A DNA stretch of 64,000 bases from Alistipes excrementigallinarum. GTDB taxonomy: Bacteria > Bacteroidota > Bacteroidia > Bacteroidales > Rikenellaceae. A model generated the notes under the pieces. The model did not search any database. It saw only the letters and a program-made list of their open reading frames with translations, and had not been told where the DNA came from. The stretch spans positions 58,616-122,615 of the forward strand of contig DXIP01000004.1 of NCBI GenBank assembly GCA_019112825.1, given 5' to 3'. Below are positions 51,363 through 60,288 of this stretch, one piece after another (the stretch's first letter is position 1; each line of letters begins with the position of its first letter). The position numbers and the translations under genes are program-made.

Positions 51363-52838
51363 GTGAAACTGCGCTATCTTGGTGAACGGCTCGAGGGGCT
51401 CCCCATGCTGCGGGCGCTGCTGCCTGTGGTGGCGGGCATCCTCACGGCAATGCATTTCGCACTGCCGCTGTGGCTCCTCGTCGGGGGCTTCCTGCTTTGC
51501 GGCGCGGCGGCCCTGCTGCTGCGCTCGCCGCTCCATGCGGCGGCGATGCTCTTTCTCTTCGGTGCCGGGGCGGTCGAGGTGCGCGGTCCCGTGCGGCAGC
51601 TGCCCGCGGGTCGGAGCCTGCTCTGCGCGGTGAGCATCGGGGAGTTCCCCACGGTGCGGGGCCGCACCTGCTCGGCTGCGGCCCGGGTCCATGCGTGGCG
51701 CGACGAGGCGGGGCGATGGCACCCGGCCGATGCGCTGGTGATGCTGCGGGCCGACACGGCGCTGCACCTCGGCTCCGGGGAGCGGCTCCTCTGCCGCGGC
51801 GTGGTGCGCCCCTTCTCGGGCGGTGCGGCGAGCTACCGCCGTCTGATGGCCTGCCGCGGATATGCCGGCAGGATGTGGCTCCCGAAAGGGGGCGTCGTGG
51901 AGCGCTCCGCACCGGCCGGTTTCTCGCTCCACCGGGCCGCCGTCGGACGGCTCGCGGAGCTGGGCCTCGAAGGGGAGGCCGCAGCCCTGTGCCGGGCCAT
52001 GGCCGTGGGCGAGCGGAGCGGCCTGACGCCCGGGCTGCGCGACCGCTACGCCCGCAGCGGCACGTCGCATCTGCTGGCCGTCTCGGGGCTCCACGTGGGG
52101 ATTGTCTTCGCGGCGGTGAACCTGCTTCTGGGGTGGCTTCCGCTGCTGCGCCGCGGCCACCTGGTGCGCAGCCTGCTGGCGGTGGCCTGCATCTGGCTCT
52201 ATGCCGCCGCGACGGGATTCGCTCCCAGCACCGTGCGGGCCGCCGTGATGTTCACGCTGCTGCAGGCCTCGCTGGTCTCGAGCTCGGACTACGCCTCGCT
52301 CAACGCCCTCTGTGCCTCGGCGCTGCTCATGCTCGCCTGGAACCCCGGATACCTCTTCGACATCAGCTTCCAGCTCTCGTACCTCGCCGTGGCGGCCATC
52401 ATCCTCTGGGGCGTGCCCCTCTGTCGCCGGCTGCGAAGCCGATGGCGCGGCGTGAACCTGCTGGTCGACAGCGTGGTGGTGAGTCTGGTGGCGACGGTGG
52501 CCACGGCGCCGCTCGTCGCCCACACCTTCGGGCTGCTCTCGCTCTCGGGACTGGTGGTCAACCCCGTGGCCGTGCTGCTGGGCGGGGTGGTCGTCACGGG
52601 TTCGCTCCTCTGGCTGCTCTTCCCGTTCGGAGTGCTGCGCCCGCTCCTGTCGGCGCTGCTTACGGCCGCCGCCGAGGGGCTCGACGGGCTGGTGGCCGCA
52701 GCCGCCGCATGGCGCTGGGGCGCCGTCGAGGTGTCGCTTCCGGGCGGAGCCGCGGCTGCGCTCTATGCCCTGATGGCTGCGGCGACACTCTGGGGCGCAT
52801 GCAGGAAGCCGAAAAAAACGCTAACTTTGCCGCGATGA
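51363..52838 (+). CDS. comEC: ComEC/Rec2 family DNA-uptake channel
   Basis: About 491 residues from GTG (VKLRYLGERLEGLPMLR), or 477 from the ATG 14 codons later. An N-terminal membrane segment pair and DUF4131-like domain (about 20-170) precede the competence domain with LRDRYARSGTSHLLAVSGLH, the hallmark motif, and about 8 membrane helices. The C-terminal metallo-hydrolase domain of longer ComECs is absent, as usual in Bacteroidetes. Carries single-stranded DNA across the inner membrane. Overlaps the methyltransferase by 4 bp. Confidence 0.92.
   Translation: MKLRYLGERLEGLPMLRALLPVVAGILTAMHFALPLWLLVGGFLLCGAAALLLRSPLHAAAMLFLFGAGAVEVRGPVRQLPAGRSLLCAVSIGEFPTVRGRTCSAAARVHAWRDEAGRWHPADALVMLRADTALHLGSGERLLCRGVVRPFSGGAASYRRLMACRGYAGRMWLPKGGVVERSAPAGFSLHRAAVGRLAELGLEGEAAALCRAMAVGERSGLTPGLRDRYARSGTSHLLAVSGLHVGIVFAAVNLLLGWLPLLRRGHLVRSLLAVACIWLYAAATGFAPSTVRAAVMFTLLQASLVSSSDYASLNALCASALLMLAWNPGYLFDISFQLSYLAVAAIILWGVPLCRRLRSRWRGVNLLVDSVVVSLVATVATAPLVAHTFGLLSLSGLVVNPVAVLLGGVVVTGSLLWLLFPFGVLRPLLSALLTAAAEGLDGLVAAAAAWRWGAVEVSLPGGAAAALYALMAAATLWGACRKPKKTLTLPR
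52822..52829 (+). promoter_or_regulatory. -7 box inside comEC for the methyltransferase
   Basis: TAACTTTG 5 bp before the ATG. It would give the methyltransferase its own nearly leaderless transcript in addition to read-through from comEC. Confidence 0.45.
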
Positions 52839-53986
52839 TGACCCTCGAAGAATACCGTCTGCTCATGGAGCCCGACGTGCGGTGCGCCGTCGAGGCCAAC
52901 CGCGGCCGCAACCCGCTGGAGGTGGCCCTCGACAAGCACCTGCCCCATGCGGCGCTCGTCGCCACGCAGGTCAAGTACCTCGCCCGCGCCGCCGCGAAGC
53001 TCCCCTCGTACGCCGCCGCGGGGTGCATCCTCCCGCCGCTGGCCTTCGAGCAGGCCTCGAGCGAGGCGTGCGCCGCCCACAAGCAAATCGGCGGCGGCCG
53101 GCTGCTGGAGCTCACCTGCGGGCTGGGCGTCGACACGCTCTACCTCTCGCGCCGCTTCGAGCGTGTGGTGACGCTCGAACGCTCGGAGGTGCTCGCCGCC
53201 GTGGCGCGCGAGAACTTCCGCCGGCTGGGGGTCGGGAACGTCGAGGTGGTGACCGCCTCGGCCGAGGAGTATCTGGCCCGCTGCACCGAACACTTCGACT
53301 GGCTCTACGCCGACCCCGACCGCCGGAGCGCCGACGGCCGCAAGCAGCTGCGCCTGGAGGCCTCGTCGCCCGACGTGCTGGCGCTGCTCCCGCGGCTCCG
53401 CGAGGTGGCCGACCGCCTCTGCTTCAAGCTCTCGCCGCTGTTCGACGTCGACGAGGCGCTGCGCCTCTTCACCCCCTGCAGCGTCGAGGCGGTCTCGCTG
53501 GGCGACGAGTGCAAGGAGCTGGTGGTCCGCATCGACGGCGCTCCGCCGCAGCTTGCGGCAACGGCGCTCGGGCGGGGCGCCTTCGCCCTGCCGGTCGGTG
53601 AGCGGGAGGAGCTTCCGCCGGCAGAACCCTTCGAGGCGGAGCGTTACCGCTGGCTGGTGCAGCCCGACGTGGCGCTGCAGAAGTGCCGCCTGGCCCGCCG
53701 GGCGCTGGCGGGGGTGGCCGACCTGTGGAGCGAGAACGGATACGGCTTTGCCGTGGAGGAGCCCCGCGGCGTCTTGGGCAGGGTCTTTGCCATCGAACGC
53801 ATCGAGCCCTTCGACCCGCGCGGCCTGCGCCGCGAGCTGCGGGGCCGTGGCGCCGAGCTGCTCAAGCACGACTTCCCGCTCTCGGGCGAGGAGCTTGCCC
53901 GCCGGCTGGGGGTGCGCCGGGGCGGCGGACCGCGTCTGGCCTTCACGCGAATCGAGGGGCGTTTTTGGACAATACGTCTAAAATAG
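52835..53986 (+). CDS. SAM-dependent methyltransferase (THUMP-like)
   Basis: 383 residues. The middle is a class I methylase: LLELTCGLGVDTLYLS (motif I, about 90-105), VVTLERSEV, and the motif IV-like DWLYADPDRRS near 155. The C-terminal 120 residues are a THUMP-like domain (GYGFAVEEPRGVLGRVFAIE). Probably acts on RNA; the exact target is unknown. Start is the first of two adjacent ATGs overlapping the comEC stop. Confidence 0.88.
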   Translation: MMTLEEYRLLMEPDVRCAVEANRGRNPLEVALDKHLPHAALVATQVKYLARAAAKLPSYAAAGCILPPLAFEQASSEACAAHKQIGGGRLLELTCGLGVDTLYLSRRFERVVTLERSEVLAAVARENFRRLGVGNVEVVTASAEEYLARCTEHFDWLYADPDRRSADGRKQLRLEASSPDVLALLPRLREVADRLCFKLSPLFDVDEALRLFTPCSVEAVSLGDECKELVVRIDGAPPQLAATALGRGAFALPVGEREELPPAEPFEAERYRWLVQPDVALQKCRLARRALAGVADLWSENGYGFAVEEPRGVLGRVFAIERIEPFDPRGLRRELRGRGAELLKHDFPLSGEELARRLGVRRGGGPRLAFTRIEGRFWTIRLK

Positions 53987-54175
53987 TTATCTTTACGGAG
54001 CCTCCGCCCGCCGGACCAGCATCGCGCTGAAAGCCGCGCCGAAACAGCGCCGGACCCGTGCCGAATGCTGCGTCCGCACCCGGATGCCGCGTCCGGACCC
54101 GGACCGAAAACTGCCCGCACCGAATGCCGCGCCCGGACCAAAGCCGAAACCGACCAAAACCGACCGAACCAGACC

Positions 54176-55483
54176 ATGAAACTCAAGGAGCTGCCCACAT
54201 ACCTGACCGATACGCTCCTCTCGCGCGAGCCGGGCGAATTCCGCAACCCCGTCATGCGGTGGTTCGTGCGGCAGTACCGCCTGCTCTTCTATACGGCACG
54301 GGGGATGCGCGAGCACGACACCTTCGTGCGGAGCGCCGCGCTGACCTTCTACACGCTCATCTCGGTGGTCCCCATCGTGGCGGTCATCTTCGCCGTGGTC
54401 AAGGGCTTCGGGCTGGCCGAGGGGCTCGTGCAGGAGCTCTACGGCATCTTCCCGCGCAACCCCGAGATTGTCGACTACCTGGTCTCGTTCGCCGACAATG
54501 CGCTGGCCCGCACGCGGGGCGGCGTGGTGGCCACCGTGGCGCTGGTCATGCTCTTCTGGTCGGTCATCCGCGTCTTCGGCTCCATCGAGAGCGCCTTCAA
54601 CAACATCTGGGAGGTGAAGGTCACGCGCAGCGTGGCGCGCCAGTGGACCGACTACATCTCGGTGGTGCTCATCGGCCCGCTGCTGTGGATTGTCGCCAAC
54701 GCGCTGGGCTCCTACGCCGAGGAGCTGCTCGGCTTCCGCGACTCGCTCCCCTACATCCTCCTCTCGAAGGCGGCTTCGGGCGTGCTCATCTGGCTGATGT
54801 TCACGCTTCTATACCTGATAATACCCAATACGCGCGTGCGCTTCACGAGCGCCCTGACGGCCGGACTGGTCGCCGGCACGCTCTTCATCCTCTTCCAGTG
54901 GGGCTACATCCACGTGCAGCGCTGGATGACCTCCTACAACGCCATCTACGGCAGCTTCGCGGCGTTGCCGCTCTTCCTGCTTTGGCTGCAGTTCTCGTGG
55001 GAAATCCTCCTCTTCGGCGGCGAGCTCTCGTTCGCCTACCAGAACATCGCCCGCTTCAACGAGGAGCGCGAGTCGCTGCGTATCAGCTACGACCAGCGGC
55101 GCAAGGTGCTGCTGGCGGTTATGCTGGTGGTCGTGCGCCGCTTCCGCCGCGAGGGCGGGGCGATGGCTGTCGAGGAGATTCGCACGCGGATGAACCTCCC
55201 GACGCGCATCCTCAACGACGTGCTCTACCAGCTGGTGCAGGCCGGGCTTCTGGTGGCCGTGCGGCGGGGCGACGGCGAGCGCGACGAGGGCTTCGTCCCC
55301 GGGCGCGACATCAACTCGCTGACGCTCTACGGCGTGCTGGAGGCGGTCGAGGATGCCGGCCAGACCTCCTTCGCACTCAACGAGAGCCGCGAACTGGCGA
55401 GCGTCGACCGCGAACTGGAGCGGGTCAAGCAGGCGGCGCGCATGTCGGGCGACAACCTCCGCCTGGTGGACATCCCCGAATAG
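54176..55483 (+). CDS. YihY/BrkB family membrane protein
   Basis: 435 residues with about six membrane helices (about 45-290), containing VRSAALTFYTLISVVPIVAV, SIESAFNNIWEVK and PNTRVRFTSALTAGLVAGTL, the conserved YihY blocks. The C-terminal ~150 residues are a cytoplasmic helical region resembling a winged helix (RRKVLLAVMLVVVRRF, then MAVEEIRTRMNLPTRILND). Once called ribonuclease BN, but that label is wrong for the family; actual function unknown. The start at MKLKELPTYL is chosen over a frame running through Arg/Pro-rich spacer repeats. Confidence 0.9.
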   Translation: MKLKELPTYLTDTLLSREPGEFRNPVMRWFVRQYRLLFYTARGMREHDTFVRSAALTFYTLISVVPIVAVIFAVVKGFGLAEGLVQELYGIFPRNPEIVDYLVSFADNALARTRGGVVATVALVMLFWSVIRVFGSIESAFNNIWEVKVTRSVARQWTDYISVVLIGPLLWIVANALGSYAEELLGFRDSLPYILLSKAASGVLIWLMFTLLYLIIPNTRVRFTSALTAGLVAGTLFILFQWGYIHVQRWMTSYNAIYGSFAALPLFLLWLQFSWEILLFGGELSFAYQNIARFNEERESLRISYDQRRKVLLAVMLVVVRRFRREGGAMAVEEIRTRMNLPTRILNDVLYQLVQAGLLVAVRRGDGERDEGFVPGRDINSLTLYGVLEAVEDAGQTSFALNESRELASVDRELERVKQAARMSGDNLRLVDIPE

Positions 55484-55519
55484 GGCGGCGGGTGTGCGTC
55501 CGGAACGAATCGAACAGAG

Positions 55520-56299
55520 ATGGAACTGAAACGTGTAGTGATTGTCGGCAGCGGAAATGTTGCCGAAGCATTGGCGCGGGCCCTGCCCGCGAGCGGCGTG
55601 GAGCTCTGCCAGCTCTTCGCCCGCAATCCGGAGCGCGGCCCCCGTGTGGCGGCGCTCGGCGGTACGACCTGGACGGACGACCCCCGGAGGCTGGCCGCGG
55701 CGGACCTCTACCTGGTGGCGGTGAGCGACCGTGCCGTGGGCGAGGTTGCCGCCTCGCTGCCCGTTCCCGCCGGGGCGGTGGTGGCCCATACGGCGGGCAG
55801 CGTCCCCCTCGATGCGCTCGGAGGCTTCGCGCACCGGGCGGTCCTCTACCCGCTGCAGACCTTCACGGCGGGGCGCGCCGTCGACTTTGCGCAGGTGCCC
55901 CTCTTCATCGAGGCCTCCGACGAGGCCACGCGCGGGGCCGTGGAGCGCTTCGCACGGCGCCTCTCGACGCAGGTATACCCGGCCGACTCGCAGCGCCGCG
56001 GCGCCCTCCATCTGGCGGGCGTCCTCGCCTGCAACTTCGTCAACGCGCTCTACACCGCGGGCGAGCGGACCCTCGCCCGCGAGGGGCTCCCCTTCGAGGT
56101 GCTCAAGCCGCTGATTGCCGAGACGGCCGCCAAGGCCCTCGCCTCCCCGTCACCCGCCGCCGTGCAGACCGGACCCGCCGTGCGGGGCGACCTGCCGACG
56201 CTGGAGCGCCACCGCGCCCGTCTGGCGGGGGATGCGCTGCTGCTCGAAATATACAACTCAATGAGTCAATACATATGGGAAACTTCAAGGAAGATATAG
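55520..56299 (+). CDS. Rossmann-fold DUF2520 protein
   Basis: 259 residues. N-terminal NAD(P)-binding fold with VVIVGSGNVAEALARAL and VAVSDRAVGEVA (about 1-125), then the helical DUF2520 domain with LAGVLACNFVNALYT and ETAAKALASPSPAAVQTGPA, where a substrate pocket is expected. Related to 6-phosphogluconate-type dehydrogenases; the substrate is unknown. It overlaps the KdsC-like gene by 25 bp. Confidence 0.88.
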   Translation: MELKRVVIVGSGNVAEALARALPASGVELCQLFARNPERGPRVAALGGTTWTDDPRRLAAADLYLVAVSDRAVGEVAASLPVPAGAVVAHTAGSVPLDALGGFAHRAVLYPLQTFTAGRAVDFAQVPLFIEASDEATRGAVERFARRLSTQVYPADSQRRGALHLAGVLACNFVNALYTAGERTLAREGLPFEVLKPLIAETAAKALASPSPAAVQTGPAVRGDLPTLERHRARLAGDALLLEIYNSMSQYIWETSRKI

Positions 56300-56820
56300 C
56301 CCTCACCGAAGCCTTCGTCTTCGACGTCGACGGCGTGATGACCGACGGCTCGATTATGCCGCTTCCGGGCGGTGACTTTCTGCGCCGCTACAACGCCAAG
56401 GATGGCTACGCACTGGCCTACGCCGTGCGTCAGGGCTACCGGGTGTGCGTCATCACGGGAGGCCACGGGGCTACGCTCGAGCGGCGCCTTCAGATGCTGG
56501 GCGTCAAGGACTTTTATATGGACTGCATGGACAAGATTGCCGTCATGCGCTCCTACTTCGAACGCGAGGGGATAGACCCGGCCCACGTCATCTACATGGG
56601 CGACGACATCCCCGACCTGGAGTGCATGCGCATGGTGGGGATTCCGGTTTGCCCGGCCGATGCCGCCTCGGAAGTCATCGAGGCGGCGCGCTACGTCTCC
56701 GAATTCAACGGCGGACGGGGAGCCGTGCGCGACATCATCGAGCAGGTGCTCCGTGCGCGGGGCGACTGGGCCCGCTCCTCGATAGGGGTGACCCCCGCCT
56801 CGATGGACCCCCAGCGGTAG
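56275..56820 (+). CDS. KdsC-like HAD phosphatase
   Basis: 181 residues of the C0-type HAD family with no cap domain. Catalytic AFVFDVDGVMTDGS (Asp17 and Asp19), then CVITGGHGATLERR, the Lys near 98, and VIYMGDDIPDLECM with metal-binding Asp pair. KdsC releases phosphate from 3-deoxy-D-manno-octulosonate 8-phosphate in lipopolysaccharide synthesis; homologues acting on sialic-acid precursors exist. Neighbouring kds genes are absent, so the specific substrate is likely but not certain. Confidence 0.88.
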   Translation: MGNFKEDIALTEAFVFDVDGVMTDGSIMPLPGGDFLRRYNAKDGYALAYAVRQGYRVCVITGGHGATLERRLQMLGVKDFYMDCMDKIAVMRSYFEREGIDPAHVIYMGDDIPDLECMRMVGIPVCPADAASEVIEAARYVSEFNGGRGAVRDIIEQVLRARGDWARSSIGVTPASMDPQR

Positions 56821-57036
56821 CGGGGGCGGCTGCGGCTGTTGGAGGAGGATTGTCGGCGGAGTTTGCCGCTGGACGGAGACGGCCGACAGACGGTGGAAAA
56901 GGACGCAAGGGCGGCGGAGTACTCTGTCGTCCGGAGGCGTATTGTCCCGGGAGTCGGAAAAGCAGCGGAGGCGAGCAACAGCGGAACCGGGAGTAAAGCG
57001 GAACCGGGAATGCCGCGGAACTAATGCGGAACTAAA
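56821..57036. other. gene-free spacer
   Basis: Between the convergent KdsC-like and galE genes; together with 57079-57237 it is GC-rich, with short cggaaccgggaa-like repeats and no supported gene. Confidence 0.55.
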
Positions 57037-57078
57037 AAGAGGGGAGGAAATCCATTCGCAGGAATTTCCTCCCCTCTT
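57037..57078. terminator. bidirectional terminator
   Basis: Perfect 15-bp stem AAGAGGGGAGGAAAT / ATTTCCTCCCCTCTT with a 12-nt loop. AAAA precedes it and TCTTAGTTATT follows, so it can serve both convergent transcripts. Confidence 0.9.
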
Positions 57079-57237
57079 CTTAGTTATTGGGTTATTGGGC
57101 TGCTGTCGGCGGATTTCGGGGCCGTTGGGCCGCTGACCGGCGGATTCCGGCGCGGCGGCTTATGCATCTCAGCCCGCGCCGCATCTCAGTCCGCTCCGTG
57201 CCCTGAAACATGCTGTGCATCAGGGCTGTGCCGTGCC

Positions 57238-58275
57238 TCAGGCCATGCCGCGCAGATGCTTCTCCCAGGCCCAGGCCGAACGGAGCGTGTCGTCGAGCGA
57301 ACGCTCGGCCTTCCACCCCAGCTCGGTGTTGGCATAGCTCGGGTCGGCCCAGATGGCCACGATGTCGCCCGCACGACGGCCGACAATCCGGTAGTTGAGC
57401 TTCACGCCGTTGGCCTGCTCGAAGCGGTGCACCAGCTCGAGCACCGAGACGCCGCGGCCGGTGCCGATGTTGAAGATTTCGTAGTCGGCCTTGCTGCGCC
57501 CCTCGACCATGCGCGCGATGGCCGTCACGTGGGCCCGCGCCAGGTCCACCACGTCGATGTAGTCGCGGATGCACGAACCGTCGGGCGTCGGGTAGTCGTC
57601 GCCGAAGACGCTCAGACACTCGCGCATGCCGGCGGCCGTCTGCGTGATGTAGGGGACGAGGTTCTGCGGCACGCCGCGCGGCAGCTCGCCGATGAGGGCC
57701 GAGGGGTGTGCCCCGATGGGGTTGAAGTAGCGCAGGGCGATGCCGCGCAGCCCGTCGTAGGCCGCCAGCGAATCGCGCAGGATGTCCTCGCACATCTGTT
57801 TGGTGTTGCCGTAGGGCGAGGTGGCCGGCTTGCGGGGCGTCTGCTCGGTGACGGGGAGTTTGTCGGCCTCGCCGTAGACGGTGCACGACGACGAGAAGAC
57901 GATGTTGTGGCGTCCGAACTCGCGCATGAGCCGGATGACGTTCATGAACGAGGTGAGGTTGTTGCGGTAGTACTCCAGCGGCTTGTGGACCGATTCGCCC
58001 ACCGCCTTCGAGGCGGCGAAGTGAATCACCGAGTCGAATTCATACTCTTCGAAGACCTTGCGGAAGGCCTCGTAGTCGCAGCAGTCGACCTGGACGAAGG
58101 GGACCTCGCGTCCGGTGATTTTGCGCACCCCCTCGACGGCGCCCATGTCCGAGTTGGAGAGGTTGTCGACGATGACCACGTCGTATCCCGCCTCGATGAG
58201 TTCGACCGAGGTGTGCGAGCCGATGTATCCGGCGCCGCCGCTGACCAGCACGCACTTGTTCTTGTTCTGCTCCAT
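57238..58275 (-). CDS. galE: UDP-glucose 4-epimerase
   Basis: 345 residues of the extended short-chain dehydrogenase family. VLVSGGAGYIGSHTSVELIE binds NAD; the catalytic Ser-Tyr-Lys is in FSSSCTVYG and YGNTKQMCEDIL (Tyr-x3-Lys). RYFNPIGAHPSALIGE and GSCIRDYIDVVDLARAHV complete the GalE signature. Interconverts UDP-glucose and UDP-galactose for glycan synthesis and galactose use. It is a single leftward gene between rightward ones. Confidence 0.97.
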   Translation of the reverse strand: MEQNKNKCVLVSGGAGYIGSHTSVELIEAGYDVVIVDNLSNSDMGAVEGVRKITGREVPFVQVDCCDYEAFRKVFEEYEFDSVIHFAASKAVGESVHKPLEYYRNNLTSFMNVIRLMREFGRHNIVFSSSCTVYGEADKLPVTEQTPRKPATSPYGNTKQMCEDILRDSLAAYDGLRGIALRYFNPIGAHPSALIGELPRGVPQNLVPYITQTAAGMRECLSVFGDDYPTPDGSCIRDYIDVVDLARAHVTAIARMVEGRSKADYEIFNIGTGRGVSVLELVHRFEQANGVKLNYRIVGRRAGDIVAIWADPSYANTELGWKAERSLDDTLRSAWAWEKHLRGMA

Positions 58276-58690
58276 AACCGTATAGTTTGATTGATAGTCG
58301 CTTGTCTCTCTGTAGCCGCCCGCGGCCGGTCTGTGGGGCGGAAGGGCCTCCGGCGCCTCCGTCTCCGGCCTCTGCCGCCGGGCCCCGCCGTTTGTCCCTT
58401 CGCCGACCCCCGTCGTCGGGCTCTGCGGGGCGGCCTCTGTCGGTTCTTCCGGTTGCCTCCGCCGCCGGGTTTGCCGGTTGCCTCTGCCGCCGGGCCCCGC
58501 CGGGCCCGTCGTCGGGCCCCCGCGCGGCCGCCTCTTCCGCCCGCCTCCGGTGCCTCCGTCTCCGGTCGCTGCACCGGCCTCAGGCGCCTCCGGGCTGCTG
58601 CCGCAAAATTAACGCTTTTCCCCCTACGGCGGCGCGGTCGACGCCCGTTTTTTGAAGCCCGAACCTTCTGTTTTATCGAAAAACGATAAA
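58276..58690. other. gene-free C/T-rich spacer
   Basis: Between divergent galE and the ABC operon. 58300-58600 is made of reiterated gcctccg-ccgccggg units, C-rich on the plus strand. No supported gene and no clear -7 box for galE. Confidence 0.6.
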
Positions 58691-58693
58691 TAA

Positions 58694-58726
58694 TTGTCGA
58701 TATTTCGGAAATAATCCCTATATTTG
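58694..58726 (+). promoter_or_regulatory. promoter of the ABC exporter operon
   Basis: TTG (58694-58696) and TATATTTG (58719-58726), 22 nt apart, in an AT-rich patch that contains CGATAA/TTGTCG inverted pieces. It ends 47 bp before the ATP-binding gene. Confidence 0.7.
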
Positions 58727-58773
58727 CTCGTGATAAACCGTGACGGAACGTCACCCAAAACACTCTTTCCACC

Positions 58774-59697
58774 ATGGACATTCTCAGCGTCGAGCACGTC
58801 TCGAAACGGTTTGCCGAACATACGGCTCTGGACGACGTCTCGCTCTCCATCCCCAAAGGTTCGGTCTACGGCCTGCTGGGCCCCAACGGCGCCGGCAAGA
58901 CGACGCTCATCCGCATCATCAACCGCATCACGGCCCCCGACAGCGGCCGCGTCCTCTTCGACGGGCGCGACATCGCCCCCGAAGATGTCCGCCGCATCGG
59001 CTACCTGCCCGAGGAGCGCGGCCTCTACAAGAAGATGAAGGTGGGCGAGCAGGCCCTCTTCTTCGCCCGCCTCAAGGGGCTCTCGCGCCGCGAGGCGACC
59101 GCGCGGCTGAAGGAGTGGTTCGCCCGCTTCGGGATTGAGAACTGGTGGGACAAGCGCGTCGAGGAGCTCTCGAAGGGCATGGCCCAGAAGGTGCAGTTCA
59201 TCGTCACGGTGCTGCACCGCCCCGAGCTGCTGATTTTCGACGAGCCCTTCTCGGGCTTCGACCCCATCAACGCCAACCTGCTCAAGGAGCAGATTATGGC
59301 GCTGCGCGACCAGGGGGCGACGGTCATCTTCTCGACCCACAACATGTCGTCGGTCGAGGAGGTGTGCGACCACATCACCCTCATCAACAAGTCGCACAAC
59401 ATCCTCTCGGGGCGCGTCGACGACATCCGCCGCCGCCACGGCAACAACATCTTCGAGCTCTACTACCGGGGCGACGAGGCGGCGCTGCGCGAGGCGCTCG
59501 CCCCGCTGTGCGAGGTGCTGGGCGCGGCCGACGAGCCGACGGCCGACTACTCCTCGCTCAAGCTCCACGTCGACGACGACGCCCGCGTGCGCGAGGTGAT
59601 TCGCCGCGCCAACGAGGCGGTCGAGCTCCGCTCCTTCACCGAAATCATCCCCTCGATGAACGATATCTTCATCCGGGCGGTCAACGGCACGCTCTGA
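58774..59697 (+). CDS. natA: ABC transporter ATP-binding protein (NatA-like)
   Basis: 307 residues. Walker A GPNGAGKTTL (about 36-45), signature ELSKGMAQKVQFI, Walker B LLIFDEPFSGFDP and the H-loop STHNMSS are intact. The C-terminal ~90 residues form the extra domain common to this group. It partners the permease coded two genes on; the NatAB pair in Bacillus exports sodium, but the substrate here is unknown. Confidence 0.93.
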   Translation: MDILSVEHVSKRFAEHTALDDVSLSIPKGSVYGLLGPNGAGKTTLIRIINRITAPDSGRVLFDGRDIAPEDVRRIGYLPEERGLYKKMKVGEQALFFARLKGLSRREATARLKEWFARFGIENWWDKRVEELSKGMAQKVQFIVTVLHRPELLIFDEPFSGFDPINANLLKEQIMALRDQGATVIFSTHNMSSVEEVCDHITLINKSHNILSGRVDDIRRRHGNNIFELYYRGDEAALREALAPLCEVLGAADEPTADYSSLKLHVDDDARVREVIRRANEAVELRSFTEIIPSMNDIFIRAVNGTL

Positions 59698-59723
59698 GCC
59701 GCCGCCCGAAAAACCCTCCGGCC

Positions 59724-60251
59724 ATGAAAGCACGAATCCGAAACGCCCTCCGCCGCACGCTGCTTGCGGCTACCGTACTGCTTCTGCTGGGCTGCCTGCT
59801 CACGGGCGAGCGCCCCGACGTGAAGCTCTGGCTCGCCGTCGTCCTGCTGCTGGTGACCCACCTGCTCTCGCTCCGGGAGTCGCTGCGCGCCCCGCAGTCC
59901 GACGACGGGGCGGGACAATCCGCCGGCACCGCCTCCAAAACGACCGCCGCAGCACCCTCCGCCGGCAACCCCTCCGCCGGAACTCCGGCCGGCACCTCCG
60001 ACGCCTCTGCTGCCGCTCCGGCCTCCGCGGGGGCCGCACGCCGCGACGAGTCGGCGCGTCCGGCCTGGCGCCGCAGCCTCACGGCGCCCCAGATTACGGG
60101 GCTGCTCCTCTTCGTCATCTCGGTCAACGAGGCACTGGCCTGCCTGCGCCTGATGGCCCGGGGCGGCGAGACGGCGCTGCCGCTGGCCCTTGCCGTGCTG
60201 CTCTCGGCGGGCGGCCTGTGGTATCTGGTGAGCCACGGAAAACAAGCATAG
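59724..60251 (+). CDS. small four-helix membrane protein in ABC operon
   Basis: 175 residues. Two membrane segments near the start (about 11-28 and 34-49), an Ala/Ser/Gly/Thr/Pro-rich disordered linker (about 58-105), and two more segments (about 121-139 and 148-168). No family is recognised. It sits between ATPase and permease genes with 26- and 37-bp gaps, so it is probably co-expressed with the exporter. The linker DNA resembles the region's low-complexity spacers. Confidence 0.75.
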   Translation: MKARIRNALRRTLLAATVLLLLGCLLTGERPDVKLWLAVVLLLVTHLLSLRESLRAPQSDDGAGQSAGTASKTTAAAPSAGNPSAGTPAGTSDASAAAPASAGAARRDESARPAWRRSLTAPQITGLLLFVISVNEALACLRLMARGGETALPLALAVLLSAGGLWYLVSHGKQA

Positions 60252-60288
60252 GAACACAAACCGCAACTGCGAACAAGAGAAACTGACC

